DNA of 64,000 nt from Antitrichia curtipendula (GCA_951230915.1 OX579640.1:18062981-18126980); one strand, 5' to 3'. Positions 21,831 through 34,084 are shown, counted from the first letter of the stretch. Notes: generated by a model not told the origin, from the letters alone. Numbers and translations are program-made.

Positions 21831-23499
21831 AGTTCTATTGTTTTCATTTCCACCATGTTCTAACAATATGTGGCTTGGACCTTTTATGAATTCCATGATG
21901 TAACCCTATTTTTGAGATAAGCCGTCATCATTGGAAACAATAGAGTTGGCCCCATTTTTTAAGAAAAAAGAATGTCTAGAAAGAAAGTGAAGATAACATG
22001 GTGGGATGGAAGAACAATGCCATCAATGGAAGAAACACTAGGTGATCACTCTATGTAGTGAGTTAGAGGAGACATTTTCTTGGGCCTCCCAAACAAGGTA
22101 TGCTTTCCATTCAAACTTACATTGAAAGGAATTAAAGAAACTGAATTTAGAATTCTAGAGATTCATTTTGAGTTCAAAGTATCCATTGATGTTTTATGCC
22201 CAAGTCTGTATCTCTTCATATAGTAACTTACTAAAAATGTGTACCAATGAGTTGAAATTGTGCATCCTTTGTATGCAATGTGTGCTTTGTTACAACACAA
22301 TGGTTTTCTAGCACAACGGTTTAGAATTTTGTATTTCTATTTTTTAGTTGTAAGTGAATGTAGGGGTCTGACAATTGGTCAAAGCTTTATACTTGTTTAG
22401 TGAGTATATGCTTTGATTTTTTTCAAGGATGTTAAAGCGTGTCAAAAAACAAGAAACCTAAGGACCAAAAGAAATAATTGGTAAGGGTTCAATTGTGACA
22501 AGGGTCTATTTTGAAGGTTTATTTTAAACCTAAAGGGTTATAAAAATAAATATAAAATTTCTGCATATTTGATAAAGATGAAAATGTTGGTGTTTTTGAA
22601 TATTAGTTCTCTAATTCTTTTCTTACTCCTATAAAATTTAAAATCTAAACATTTTTTGATTAATAAAATTTTGATTTGTTTAAACTTATAATTTGAAATT
22701 TTGAATATTAAAAAAGAAATTGATTTGTTAAGTTTTAAATTTTAATTAATAAAATTTGATAACTTCTTAATGCTAAATGTTATAAACTATTATCCTCTAA
22801 ATTGCCAAGGCCTTTTCATCAAAAAACACTCAAAGCTACCATTTCTATTGCTAAGTGTAAAAATCTTTAGAATTTTTTTTTCTTGCATATCAAACCATAG
22901 GATCCTATATGAGATTGGTATAAGAATGGGTGAAAGAAATTTCAAAAAATTTGCTCACAAAGATTTCAAGATATTTCTATGATTAGATTGTAAGGCTTTG
23001 AATCTTCTTAGCTTAGAATTTATTGCACTATTACTATTGAATTTCAAAAGATTTATGTTGAAGAATTGAGTTGAAAATCCAAAAAAAAAATTCGAAAAAT
23101 ACACAGTTGATTTTCATTCTCTAAGAAAATGCTAAGTAAAAGTAGTTATGAGATTGAAGGAAAAAAAAATCATTTATAGGTCTCAGATGGAATTAAAACA
23201 CCATAATTCCAACGATGACATTGCTCTGGCAAATGAACTAAATATTTTTTTAAATTGAGTTCCAAAATGAATCACATAAGTACAACTTTCAATAAGATGC
23301 CCCCAAAACAAGATTGTTTATAACTTTCTCATCAATAGTCCAAACAAAACGAATCAAATCTTCCCAAGCAGACAAAAATATTTTCTATGAGAAAATTTTT
23401 TGTTGATTTTTTGTGATTTTGTTGGTGCTCCATGACGCTTTGTTTTGGGCTTAAGGTGGCATAACATTTGCTCCCAATCATCAATTCAAATAGAAATTA
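21831..23499. other. Gene-free AT-rich region
   Basis: No gene, RNA or structured repeat can be supported. The open frames are short and of AT-biased composition. Confidence 0.4.
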
Positions 23500-25235
23500 T
23501 ATTCTTAGAGAGCTAATGTGTTTTTCTATATTCAAAAATATATTCAAAAAATCTCAACAAAAATTGAGACCATAAGAGCTTACTTAAAATCCATTTTGTC
23601 TCCCAAAGGGACAATGGGACATTATAAATTAAAGCACATTACATTCTTAAATTTTAAGCTAATTGACATAAAAAATATATATTTTAAATGTTTTATATTA
23701 TAACAAGCTACAAGTAAAAATAGTTACTTGGAATGTTAGGTAGACTTAACTAGTTTTGTACTTCAAATTGGCCAATTTCTAGAAGTTTTTGCAATTACTA
23801 GTGGTAAATATTCCGATGCAATATTAGATTTTCAAGTGTAAAAATTTATAAATTAGTATTTATAAGACAAATTTTTACTAAAAAATACTTCAAAATAATC
23901 ACTTCATAAGTCACAAATCTAAAGTAATGTCTTTACAATTACATTCATTTATAAAGATGATAGTGGGTCACAAATCTAAAGTATTGTATACCTATATGGC
24001 TTCCAATGCTTCTATTTGACTTCAAAATCTAACTTATTCTCTTTATAGAAATCCACTTTAATTAGGATGGATTCTTCTAAGTGAAAAGTGAAAGATCAAT
24101 TACTACAATTACAAAGTTGTGTTGGAATCTGACATATTATAATATGAGATCCAACATCATATAATCATATACTAATGGGACATGATCTTTTTATATTAGA
24201 AAAATACATCACCTAAGAGTTGTTGTTGTTGAATTATTTCTACCATATCAATGACCCTTGTGTGTTTAGATGTACTTAGATGAATGAATGATATTTCATC
24301 CATATTTTATAATTTTATAATTTTATAAATTTAATGAATATAAATAACTTGTCACTCCAATGAAAATAATAAATTTTTTTATGTTAGAAAATTGAATTTA
24401 TTTTTTAAAGAATAAATTTTACATATTTTATAAATTAATGTACTCTATTTTAGCAAATATATTGACATGTTAGAATTTTTATTCACATTTCTACATCGAT
24501 TGTGGAAAATAGGCCTCATAACCCCAAACTTGACGGTATGGATAATAAACATGCACATAGACCCAATGTTTAGGATGAAATGCTATGTAAGACAATTGAA
24601 GGTGCAAACTTTGGACCCATGCAACTTTTAAAATGGAATAAACCAAATTCTTTATCACATTCTTAGGAAGTCATGTAGATATATATTGTATTAATAAAGT
24701 AATGAACTTTTTTTGAAATGTCAATCTTCCAAAATAGAAAAACTTTTGATCTTTATAAAAGTGATAAAATTAGTTACATCTATATATTTTTAGATTTTTG
24801 ATGAGATGTCATTCTACCCATCTAAAAATTAATAATTTTAATCAATAAGCAAAGCCTATCCTAATTTAAGCATCCACGCAACACCTATTTTACTTTTGTA
24901 GGATGCATTGATCCGTAAAGACTCATTGAAAGTTGCATGCCCTAAGTTTCTAATTATATGGTATTACAACTATCTTTATAAAATATATGAGTCAAATACA
25001 AGTACGTGATTGCAACAATTGACCCTTCAAGTCTCATGACTCTTCATTCATAATCATAGGATTTCATTCTAAGAGGCTTACTCCACTACATGCAACTAAA
25101 CTTCAATGGTGGTAGAGATTGGTCAAGTGCAATTGTCGTTGTCCTATGGATACCATGTAGGTAGGAGATAAGAACAACATGGCTTTGAAAAATCGAGTGC
25201 TTTCTTGTGATGAACCATTGGTTATTTTTCGAGTC
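23500..25235 (+). repeat. Long dispersed repeat family A, plus-orientation copy
   Basis: This copy covers both the inner part of the family (about 23520-23960, shared with 49840-50210 and inverted in 44080-44280) and the outer part up to about 25230, where it stops before the terminal 230 bp present at 44885-45115 and 51520-51815. It is non-coding, with no LTR or TIR that I can define. Confidence 0.55.
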
Positions 25236-25347
25236 AGTCCCAACCAAGGATTCATATCCAATTTGCAAATGATAAATGGTCCCAACCAAGGATTCATATC
25301 CAATTATGGTAGAACCACCCATTCCCAACCAAGGATTCATATCCAAT
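25236..25347. repeat. Three-copy short repeat
   Basis: The phrase CCCAACCAAGGATTCATATC plus four further bases occurs three times within 110 bp, with different spacers. It keeps reading frames open on both strands (25086-25439) but does not encode a recognisable protein. Confidence 0.6.
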
Positions 25348-26343
25348 TTGTAGGGTGTATCTATTTCCAATCAAAGCTGGAACGGATTTCCAACCAAAGC
25401 TTAGAATGTTTTTTTTCTCCTTTTCAAAGTTGGAACTAATAAGGTCATACACATGCTCAAAAGTAGAGAGCAAGAAAATAGGAAATAATGAGTAAGAAAG
25501 TAGTTCTTGAATGATTGGGATTGGAAGACTCTACACATTGGGTATAGGTTGAGGCCAACTTGACTTCTAAAATTCATAATAATTTCAATTTTAGGCATAA
25601 AATTACCAAAAAAACTGCAATCTCCATGATTTCTATCTTCCTACATGACAAAAAATTGACGTTTCCTTATACAGCTCCAAAACATGCATGGAATCACTTA
25701 AATGGTTGACTATGGGTGGATCTACTACAATGAAAATGGAAGGCCCAAGAAGATGAGCAATAAGTTCTTGATACCTTATAAGACCTTAAAAGTGAGTCTA
25801 CCAGTATTGCAAGTTATTGCATTGAAAATATCATGGATGAGACAACTGACAATGATGTAGTGGCTTTAGAGTCACTTCACAATTATAGTGTTGCAATTTT
25901 TAGAGGAAGTTGAGGCCACTTGAACAAGATAACATGTGCTTGGCCAACTTCTTTCCTGCATTTGAGGCCATGTATTAGTTATTGCCAACACTTGAGTTGA
26001 AGATGATTACCAACCACTATCCATCAACTTCAAGACTACAATCAGAGCAATATCATCATTAGTTTAATGCCAGTTTGTGCTAGAATGCTATTGAGGGCAA
26101 ATTCCTAGTGGTTGATCTTATTGTCTTCTGGAGACCTCTCATTTGATGCAAATTGTTGTTGTTGTTTGGATAGTAGGCTTATGTATTGAAGCACAAACAT
26201 GTGTTCTAGTGGTCATTACTAGATTTGAAGGACATGCTAGTATTGTGCATATAGCTCTGAAGCATTGTAGATCCAAGTTGACTTCAATAGATAGAAACCA
26301 AGATAGAAACAAAGCTTTTATAAAGGTCCCAAACTTCAACTAA
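25348..26343. other. Intergenic sequence left of the Copia element
   Basis: No gene is recognised. Frames at 26139-26343 are open on both strands and unlike any known family. Confidence 0.4.
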
Positions 26344-26348
26344 TTTCT

Positions 26349-26667
26349 TGTTGAAATACACATGACACAGTAGAAAATACGTCCTAGAAAATACCACTTG
26401 AGTACAATGGTATGCGGTTGTTAGGATACAAGAAGACAAGAACCAGGAAGTAGAAGTCAAGAACCAAGAAAGCAAAGAACTTTCAGTTACAGCTCGTGCC
26501 ATGCTCAACTGATCATGGTCTCTTTGTCTTCTGCTCTAAGAGAGCAAACTAGCATCAATTAACTCTCTCTCTCTCAAAAGTGTATTAAACATGTTTATGC
26601 AATAAACGTGTACTCTTGTTGTGAAGCAATCGTATACTTATTCAGTCTCTATCTTTTTACTCCATCA
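26349..26667 (+). repeat. 5' LTR of the Copia element
   Basis: It starts TGTTGAAATACACATG and ends TCCATCA; TG...CA termini as in LTR elements. It matches 33146-33473 with mostly transition differences plus two small indels. It is directly followed by the primer site. Confidence 0.92.
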
Positions 26668-26682
26668 GGTTATGGACCCACC
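26668..26682 (+). promoter_or_regulatory. Copia primer binding site for half initiator tRNA-Met
   Basis: GGTTATGGACCCACC immediately follows the LTR. It is complementary, with one mismatch, to the anticodon arm of eukaryotic initiator tRNA-Met (which contains CCCAUAACC), not to the tRNA 3' end. This is the priming mode known for Drosophila copia and yeast Ty5, in which a cleaved 5' half of initiator tRNA-Met primes reverse transcription. Confidence 0.75.
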
Positions 26683-27044
26683 CACACTACGTTGCGCTGT
26701 AATATGAGGATCTTTCTTCTTACACGTTGACTGATGTGAGGAACGAATTGTATTCGTTACGTACACAAACCCTTGCTTCCTGAGTTTTGCTTTCTGTGCT
26801 TGCGGCACAGGACCCGATCCATCTCTTCGTTTTTTCCTTCTGTGCTTGCAGCACAGGCTCCAATCCACCTCCTCCGCTCCTTGATCTTTCCCCCCCGCTT
26901 CAGATGGAGGAAGATATTCCCCATACGCTTTTACGCAGAGGCCCTAGGCTGGCTCTGGAGGAGGAAATCTTAAATGTCTGTAATCGCAGCGCGTGATCAA
27001 CTCGCAGTCAGACCTCACCACCGCGCATTGTGCACTCTTCAAAA

Positions 27045-27889
27045 TAAGATCTTGTTAGCTTCACCACGATCGAAAAGCTCACAGGAGAAAACTTTCCAAT
27101 CTGGAATTTTCAAAAGTGCATTCTCCTTTGCGCTAGAAAACTTTTAGGTGTTGTCGATGGCACTGTTTTGAGAGAGCTTGCGGTTGATGAGGATGAGTGG
27201 TTAGACAAAGATGCAGCTTGTCAATCTTTTCTAATTTCTGCTATAGATAGTAAGCTCATGAGACGCCTCATGAACTGTCGCACTTCACACCAAATGTGGC
27301 GCCGCCTATGTACCGTGCATGAACAAAATGCCACAAAACATTCAGATGCTCTAGAAACAATTCTTTGACATGAGAATGAAGCCTGGTGCTGAAGTAGTAG
27401 ATCATATCAGTTGTGTAAAGCAACTTGCCAACCAGCTAAATGATCTTGGCGATACCATCTCAGATCAAGCAGTTATCTGCAAGATCCTGAGCACGCTTCC
27501 CCCCCATTTTTGCTATTTGTAAACAGCCTGGGATAGCGTCCCACGTCATGAACAAACAATTGAATCCTTGACGCTTCGCTTGCTCAAGGAGGAAAGTCAA
27601 AACCGAGCCCAAGATTGCTTGGAAAATGATGAGGAAAAAGCCTTTTTCTCAAAAATCCGACCAGAGAACACTCTCTGCAGACGAAAAGCGTAAGCGCGCA
27701 GCTAGTATTGCTGAATTAAAGAAAAAGACCAAGTGTAGAAAATGCAACAGACAAGGTCACTGGGAAAGAGAATGCCCTGAGAGCAAAAAAGAGAATGTTA
27801 AGAGTGGTAAGTCTGCTGCCAGTGCAAGCACCGATGTCAAAAAGAGTGCAGCTCATGCAGTCGTGAGTGAGGATTTTGATCCCGGTTAG
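27045..27889 (+). pseudogene. Copia gag remnant with zinc knuckle
   Basis: The frame from about 27060 gives a Copia gag start (KLTGENFPIWNFQ) and continues through WLDKDAACQSF. A frameshift near 27360 and a TAA near 27521 interrupt it, and another frameshift near 27650 leads into the nucleocapsid part. The zinc knuckle is intact: CRKCNRQGHWERECP, C-x2-C-x4-H-x4-C. The segment KILSTLPPHF followed by AWDSVP and LTLRLLKEE matches the pattern seen in animal copia gag proteins. The initiating codon is uncertain. Confidence 0.8.
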
Positions 27890-29767
27890 GAAGAGAGTTC
27901 AGCCTTTATGGCTTCTGTCGGACACCAGAGGGAAGCTGATACATGGTATATGGATGGGGGAGCAACAGATCACATGACTGATCAAATTGATTGGTTCGCT
28001 CATCTTTAGCCCATCCCTGCTGGACGATGGCCAGTTATGATTGCAAATGATCGCCACCTCTGGGTGCGTGGCACGGGATGCATCCCCATCAAATGCAAAA
28101 TCGATGGAATCTGGCAACATTGCTCCATCGACCGAGTCCTCTATGTCCCTGATTTGCGCAAAAACCTGTTCTCTGTTGGCCAAGCTGCTGACAAGGGCTT
28201 CATTACCACGTACACGCGACACACGTGCTTCCTCACGAGCGATGAAGGACACGGTGAAGTTGTCTTAACAGGTACGCAGGTCAACAAATTATACAAACTA
28301 GCTAGAGATGGTTGTTCGTTGCTCGCCTTCTCGTGCAAACATTGCGTTAACATCTGCGAGGGCCATTGCCAACTTGCCTACACCAAAGCCTTCCGATTAG
28401 TCTCTTTCCACCCTGTCAACTCTGTAGACGTTGCCGCCTGTGCAACAGCCGCCTGTGACTGCAACACCAGTGAAGCAGCTCTCGCTCTGGCATCAACACT
28501 TTGGTCACGCATATCATGCCATGATCGTTCACATGCATACGCACCAGACCGTGCACGGGATGAACTTAACCAGCCACTCGCTTCCGAATGCTCCTTGCGA
28601 AGGATGTAAGTTTGGAAAGAGCACTAGGCGTCCTTTCCCAAAACAACGTTCATCACCGAGAGCCGATGGCCCTGGTTTTCTTCTCTACGTAGATGTTTGT
28701 GGCCCAATGAGCCAGGAATCGCTTGGAAAGGCACGCTATTTTGCCCTTTTCAAAGACGATTTCTCAGGATATTGCTTTGTTCACTGTATCAAGCAAAAAT
28801 CTGACGTGTTTGATCATTTCAAGACGTTGTGCATGTTTGTACCTCAACAGACTAGAAATCGAATCAAGACATTCTGGAGTGATCGTGGAGGTGAATATCT
28901 CAGCGCTGAGTTCACTACCTTTTTTGGCAGCCTCGGGAATTCATCATGAATTAACAAGCCCGCACACACCCGAGCAGAACGGTAGTGCTGAAAGAGACAA
29001 TCGCACCTTGGTGGAGTGCGTTCGAACGATGCTTCACAATAAGAACCTCAGCATCAAGTTATGGGGCGAGGCAATTCAGATTGCAGCGTATTTGCTAAAT
29101 CGAATTGCTTCACGAACTCGCGGACACAAAACACCATACGAACTGTGGACTGGCCACATTCCCACCGTCTCTCATCTTCATATTTTTGGGTGTCCAGCTT
29201 ACGTTCACATTCCCAAGACCCAAAGGCGAAAGTTGGAAGCAAAGAGCCTCAAGGCTACATTTGTCGGCTATTGCACTGAGAGCAAAGCATATCAATTATG
29301 GAACACAGCTCAACAAAAGATGATCATCAACCGTGATGTAATTTTTGATGAGTTCTCATCTCCTAGCAGTCCTACCCCTGATGTTTTTCCAAGTGTTTTC
29401 TCTTTTCAGGAAAATGCTCACGCTAATAGCACCACTGGTCCTGACGAAGAACCAGCATCTCATCACTCTGCGCCTTTGTGCTCGGATGACCCCAGCGCTT
29501 TGCCACAGCCAACTGTTTTGCCGTCACTACCAAGCTCGATATTGGCGCATAGCTGCAGTCGATCTGTTCCAGAGCAAGCCTCCAGCCCCGACGCTCACAA
29601 GTGTTCTGAGCAACAAACACATGCATGCTCTGTTCGCCCCCAACACATTCGTGGCGCACCGTCCCATTTGCGAGACTTCATCGTCCCATCGTCTTTTGCT
29701 GGTTTGGCATCTAGTTGCCATATTCCTGATGATCCAGATACATACGTACGCAGATGCACTTGCCAGT
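27890..29767 (+). pseudogene. Copia protease and integrase remnant
   Basis: TAG codons at about 27887 and 28008 break the protease, whose active site reads DGGATDHMT where Copia proteases have D-S/T-G-A. GAG-pre-integrase follows: LWHQHFGHAYHAM, then GCKFGKSTRRPF with the Cys of the HHCC finger. The integrase core shows YVDVCGPM, FWSDRGGEY and, after a frameshift near 28940, SAERDNRTLVE, which together supply the D-D-E triad. The GYCTESKAYQLWN and INRDVIFDE motifs close the domain. Frames change near 28435 and 28940. Confidence 0.85.
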
Positions 29768-30271
29768 AGTGAAGCTTCCGCCTGGCGTGCTGCAATGGAG
29801 GAAGAATATTCATCCCTGCTCAAGAACGAGACTTGGCGTCTTGTCCCCCTTCCTTGTGATCGTAAACCTATCAAATGTAAATGGGTCTATCGGGTCAAGA
29901 CTCATTCAGACGGAACTATAGCAAAGTTTAAAGCTCACCTTGTCGCTAAAGGCTTTACCCAGCAGCATGGAATCAATTATGATCAAATCTTTAGTTCAGT
30001 CGTCAAGTATGAGTCCATTCGTACCGTCCTTGCCATTGCTGCTACAGAGCATATGGAAATTGTCCAGTTTGACGTCCAGACAGCATTTCTCCACGGATTG
30101 CTAGACACTATTATCTACATGCTTCAACCTCTCGGTTTTGAAGTTCCCAGTCCAACTAGTTCTCCCCTCGTTTGTTTGCTTCAGAAAAGTCTGTAAGGCT
30201 TGAAGCAATCTGGTTGCATCTGGAACCACACTTTTGACGAATTTCTCACCAAATTTTATCTTGCTCCTACT

Positions 30272-30758
30272 AAGGTAAACCAGCCTCTGACAGGCAGAAT
30301 GACTGATTTGGTATGTTGCCATTAGCAAAATAAAATCAGATTTTTTTCTAGCAGAGACAACTTTGAGAAATGAAAGAAACAGTTAAAATTTTAATTTTTG
30401 GACAAAGTAGGAATTTGTTATGAATTTTTTAAGTATTTTCCCAAAACAGTCTGTAGACTATCTGAAATCAATAAAATATGTCTTCATGATGGTCATCTTA
30501 CCACCTAATGCAGTCTTCAGATTTCCTAACACAACCACAAGAATTTTTAATGTGGCCATCACACAAAGGAATAAGAAAACAACTCTTTATGATGAGTTTA
30601 CACTCACAATGTGTAAGTGTCCTATGACAGTCATTACTAATGTAGGCCACTAACCAACCTAATTAAATTGTAGAAGCAAAAATCTGAAATGGACTCTAAT
30701 GGGGGGTTATTTAGATGTCTGCATTAGACAGTTGGCCTGTCATAGGCTGGTTTACCTT
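30272..30758. mobile_element. MITE nested in the Copia RT (3-bp target duplication)
   Basis: Terminal inverted repeats of 24 bp differ at one position; both begin AAGGTAAACCAGCC. ACT is duplicated at 30269-30271 and 30759-30761. Removing the insert plus one ACT rejoins the RT frame (LAPT followed by ANPCVYIS). It is 487 bp with no coding capacity, so non-autonomous. A 3-bp duplication is compatible with PIF/Harbinger or CACTA elements, but the ends fit neither consensus well. Confidence 0.8.
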
Positions 30759-31590
30759 ACTGCAAATCCTTGTGTCTACATCTCTCAAGCTGAGCCTCGT
30801 CTTATTGTCACACTTTTTGTGGACGATGGCCTTGCCTATTGCTCATCCCAAGACCGCCTCCATGAGCTCATTTGCTACATGGAAGACCATTTTGCTATCA
30901 CACGCTCATCTGCGGATCTGTACGTAGGATTACATATCCTCCGTTTGCCACATGAAGACAAAATATTTGTCCACCAAGCCGTTTATTTACGTCGAGTACT
31001 TTTCCCGTTTTGGCTTCACAGCCTGCATTCCTCTTAGCACCCCTGCCGATCCAAACTCCAAGCTTGCCGACGCTAGTGATCCTTTTGAACCCCCTTTTCA
31101 GTATTCTGCAGCTAAAGGTTCTCTTCTTTTTGCTCAAATGTTGAGCCGTCCTGACATCAGCTTTGCTGTTAGCTCAGTCGCTCAATTCTCTGCTAATAGT
31201 CAACGCTCGCATTATCAAGCTGTCATACGCATTTTTTGTTATCTTGCAGGCACTTTAAATCTTGCTCTTTGTTTCGGTCAGCACGAAGGCTCCCTTTTGC
31301 TTGTAGGATATGGGGACGCCGACTATGCAAGCAACATCACAGACAGGAAGTCTCGTACTGGGACCATCCTCATGATCAACGGTGCCCCAGTTGCATGGTG
31401 CAACCACAAGCAGCAATGCGTGGCCACCTCCACCACCGAGTCCGAATACATCGCCGCCAGCTCCACAACCAAAGATATCATTTGGCTTCGATGCCTCCTC
31501 TCCAATCTCCGATTTGAGCAACCTCATGCTACCCCCCTCCTCGAAGATTCAAAGTGCCATTCATTTAGTCCACAACCCCGAATTTCATCG

Positions 31591-32879
31591 CTGTCATGCC
31601 CCTATCTCCCCTTGGGATGCCCAAAGTGTCTTGGTGAGCAAGAAGGACCTTGGGGTGACTCCCCAAGCCTTGCAATAGACTAGAAAGGGAGTTTCGTGAG
31701 ACTCCTGATCGAACAGGGCGCAATAGCACCTTGAATTTGTAAGATGTGGTGGAGTGTGTTACATTCTTGGAAAGCCCTTGAGAATACGCATCCAACCGTC
31801 CTTAGAACACGTGGTTTGGAGTTGTGAGCTAGAAGTTATGGACGTTCAAAGTTGACTATGTTCCCGTTGCGACCGGGACACTTAAGGGCTAGGAGTGAGG
31901 GTTTTCAATGATTCCCTCAAGGAAGTATGGCATGTAACATATAATTGGAAAGCTATAAACACAAGAAAGCTGTAATGACTAGCATTACGAGTTTCTAAGC
32001 TATGAGCCAAAATTATGGCCAAGAGAAGGGCCGTGATGAAGGCGTGACGCCTCCTCCAGTGAACCCGAATCTTTGGAAGGCCATAACCTTGTGAGATCTT
32101 GTCCAAATGGGACGAGTGAAGAGTCCATTGGCATTTACTCGTCGCGTAGATATCTAAAATGGGCTCGCATGTGGTATTTGGAGCTATGACCGCAAAGTTA
32201 AGCCATTTGGAAGTTTGGGAGTCCAAATGGTGATGAAACTTGACCATTTTGGGTTGGAAATGGGTGGTCTTCCAAAACCCAAGTGGGTTTGGGGTGTACC
32301 TTCGAACCACAAAGGGGGGTGTCTGCCGAACGCCACAGAAAGTACTATAGAAGGGGTTGGTCTCACTCCTCACTTCCTCTTGGAGCCTTGGTGAGTCCCG
32401 GTGAACTCAAGGTTGGTGATGTGACTTCACCACCAGTCCAAGGCACCATGAGACACTTGTGTGTGTGTCCCGAGGCACCGGTTGGGTGGAGTCCCGCTCC
32501 TTGCTAGGCCACACTCGATGTGTCTCGAGTTGTGAGTCCTAGTTAGCCATGTTGGAAAAGTAGCAAATGCAAAATGGGCTAGCATGGAGTGAGGTGACAC
32601 TCGAAGGCCATTAGGACTATGGTGAGTAGTACCACTATGAGTCTTTATATATTGAGATGGAGGTTCTGTCCCATGTTACCAAGTGACATGCCCGGTGCCA
32701 CGAGTGGAGTGCGTGTTAGTAGTCTCGGTGACTAGGACTTAACAAAATGAGTTGAAAATGAAGATTAACTCTGTATGTGCTTGGCATGTGCAATATTAGG
32801 CAGTTTGTGACCCAAGTGAAGTTGTGAAGGTTTGTCAAAGACAGTTTGGTATTGTGAAGTGTCATTTGGGTTGCGACAG
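31591..32879. mobile_element. 1.29-kb insertion in Copia RNase H, possible solo LTR
   Basis: The RNase H sequence stops at a codon for His-Arg and resumes 1289 bp later. Ends are CTGTCATGCCCC and, on the minus strand, CTGTCGCAACCC. The inner TGTCA...TGCGACA resembles termini of many plant Ty3/gypsy LTRs. Flanks TCATCG and TCACCG (5 of 6 identical) look like a target duplication. The interior is moderately GC-rich and non-coding. A solo LTR is my best guess; another non-autonomous class is possible. Confidence 0.55.
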
Positions 32880-33136
32880 TCACCGCACCAAACATATTGA
32901 TATTTTATATCACTTTATCCGTGAGCACTAGCAACTTGGTACCATCGATATTCAATACATTCCTACTTTTGACCAGCTTGCCGACCTTTTCACAGAAGCT
33001 CTTCCATATGATCAGTTTTCCATGCTTCGCAACGCTATTGGCTTCTTGCCATTGCCACTTGTAGCTCTTGATTAAAGTTTTTGTTTAGCCTGTGTCATCG
33101 TGCTTCAGCTTAGTCAATATGTATACTTACTAGTTT

Positions 33137-33145
33137 GAGGGACGG
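33137..33145 (+). other. Polypurine tract of the Copia element
   Basis: GAGGGACGG lies directly before the 3' LTR, where plus-strand DNA synthesis is primed; one C interrupts the purine run. Confidence 0.6.
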
Positions 33146-33473
33146 TATTGAAATACACATGATACAATAGAAAATACGTCCTAGAAAATACCACTTGAGT
33201 ACAATGGTATCCGATTGTTAGGATATAGGAAGACAAGAACCAAGAAGTAGAAGTCAAGAACCAAGAAAACAAAGAACTTTCAATTACAGCTTGTACCATG
33301 CTCCTGCCATGCTGAAGTGATCATGGTCTCTTTGTCTTTTGCTATAAGAGAGCAAACTAGCATCAATTAGCTCTCTCTCTTGAAAGTGTATTCAACATGT
33401 TTATGCAAAAAACGTGTACTCTTGTTGTGAAGCAATCATGTACTTATTCAGTCTCTATCTTTTTATTCCATCA
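33146..33473 (+). repeat. 3' LTR of the Copia element
   Basis: It begins TATTGAAATACACATG (the terminal TG is mutated to TA) and ends TTCCATCA. It is followed by the target copy TTTCT. It carries a small insertion relative to the 5' LTR near 33300. Confidence 0.92.
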
Positions 33474-33478
33474 TTTCT

Positions 33479-34084
33479 AAGTCATAGCATGTAAAAGGTA
33501 GGAAGTTATCTTGAGATGCTTGTAGATTCTTCTAAGATTCTCCTATAAGGTCTAGGCATATATACCATCAAATAATAAAAAATGATCGTTAATGTAAAAT
33601 AGTACAAGAGACTTAGGATCAATTTTTTGTTTTGGCACCCAATCAAAGGTGGAATGAATTTCATGTTTGAAGGTGATCAAATCTTTTGAAAGTGATGGTC
33701 ACTCTTATCATTTAGTGGAAGATGTTGCAATGACTATTGATAATTTTCTTTCCAATGAATTTATTGCAATTGGCTTATATGATGTTGCAAACAATGTGTC
33801 AATATAATGTTTAGTGTTTTTTGGCCCACAACTACTAGATGTCATTGAGGGTTTTGATTTCGATGGATGGCCAGTTTTTATCAAACCCAGAACAAACCCA
33901 GAACAAACCCTAGTTGAAAATTGGCTCATACAAGGTGACTTTTAGATCATTTTGTGCTAGTGCTCATTCATTGTAGCACACAGAGCCAATGATTTGTGTA
34001 GCCAAATGTATCATATTTCACAAAAGCCATGATTTGTAACATTAAGAAATTTCAGTCCAATAAAATGCAACGGTATGGTATCAA
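33479..34084. other. Intergenic sequence right of the Copia element
   Basis: No gene is recognised; a short AAACCCAGAAC direct repeat lies at 33883-33910. Confidence 0.4.

Larger units (their letters stand above)
29768..33075 (+). pseudogene. Copia reverse transcriptase and RNase H remnant, split by two insertions
   Basis: The RT starts at WRAAMEEEYSSLL (about 29789) and shows KCKWVYRVK, VAKGFTQQHGINY and FDVQTAFLHG; a TAA lies near 30194. A 487-bp element interrupts it at 30272. The catalytic segment follows as LFVDDGLAYCSS (canonical Copia: YVDD). After a frameshift near 31030, RNase H is recognisable in YGDADYASNITDRKS and STTESEYIAAS. It is cut at about 31590 by a 1.29-kb insertion and resumes at 32880 with HRTKHIDILYHFIREH to the stop at 33075. 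Confidence 0.85.
26344..33478 (+). mobile_element. Decayed Ty1/Copia LTR retrotransposon with two nested insertions
   Basis: The element runs 26349-33473 between direct copies of TTTCT (26344-26348, 33474-33478), the expected 5-bp duplication. The LTRs are 26349-26667 and 33146-33473, about 92% identical by eye. Order inside is primer site, gag, zinc knuckle, protease, integrase, reverse transcriptase, RNase H, purine tract: the Copia order with integrase before RT. Removing two insertions (487 and about 1290 bp) leaves about 5.3 kb, a normal Copia length. Several stops and frameshifts interrupt coding, so it cannot make its own proteins. Confidence 0.93.

Noticed and set aside
29345..29763. 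Alternative frame open before the Copia RT
   Set aside because: Its first part is out of frame with the integrase tail; only the part after about 29768 is RT. It is the result of frameshifts in one decayed polyprotein, not a separate gene.
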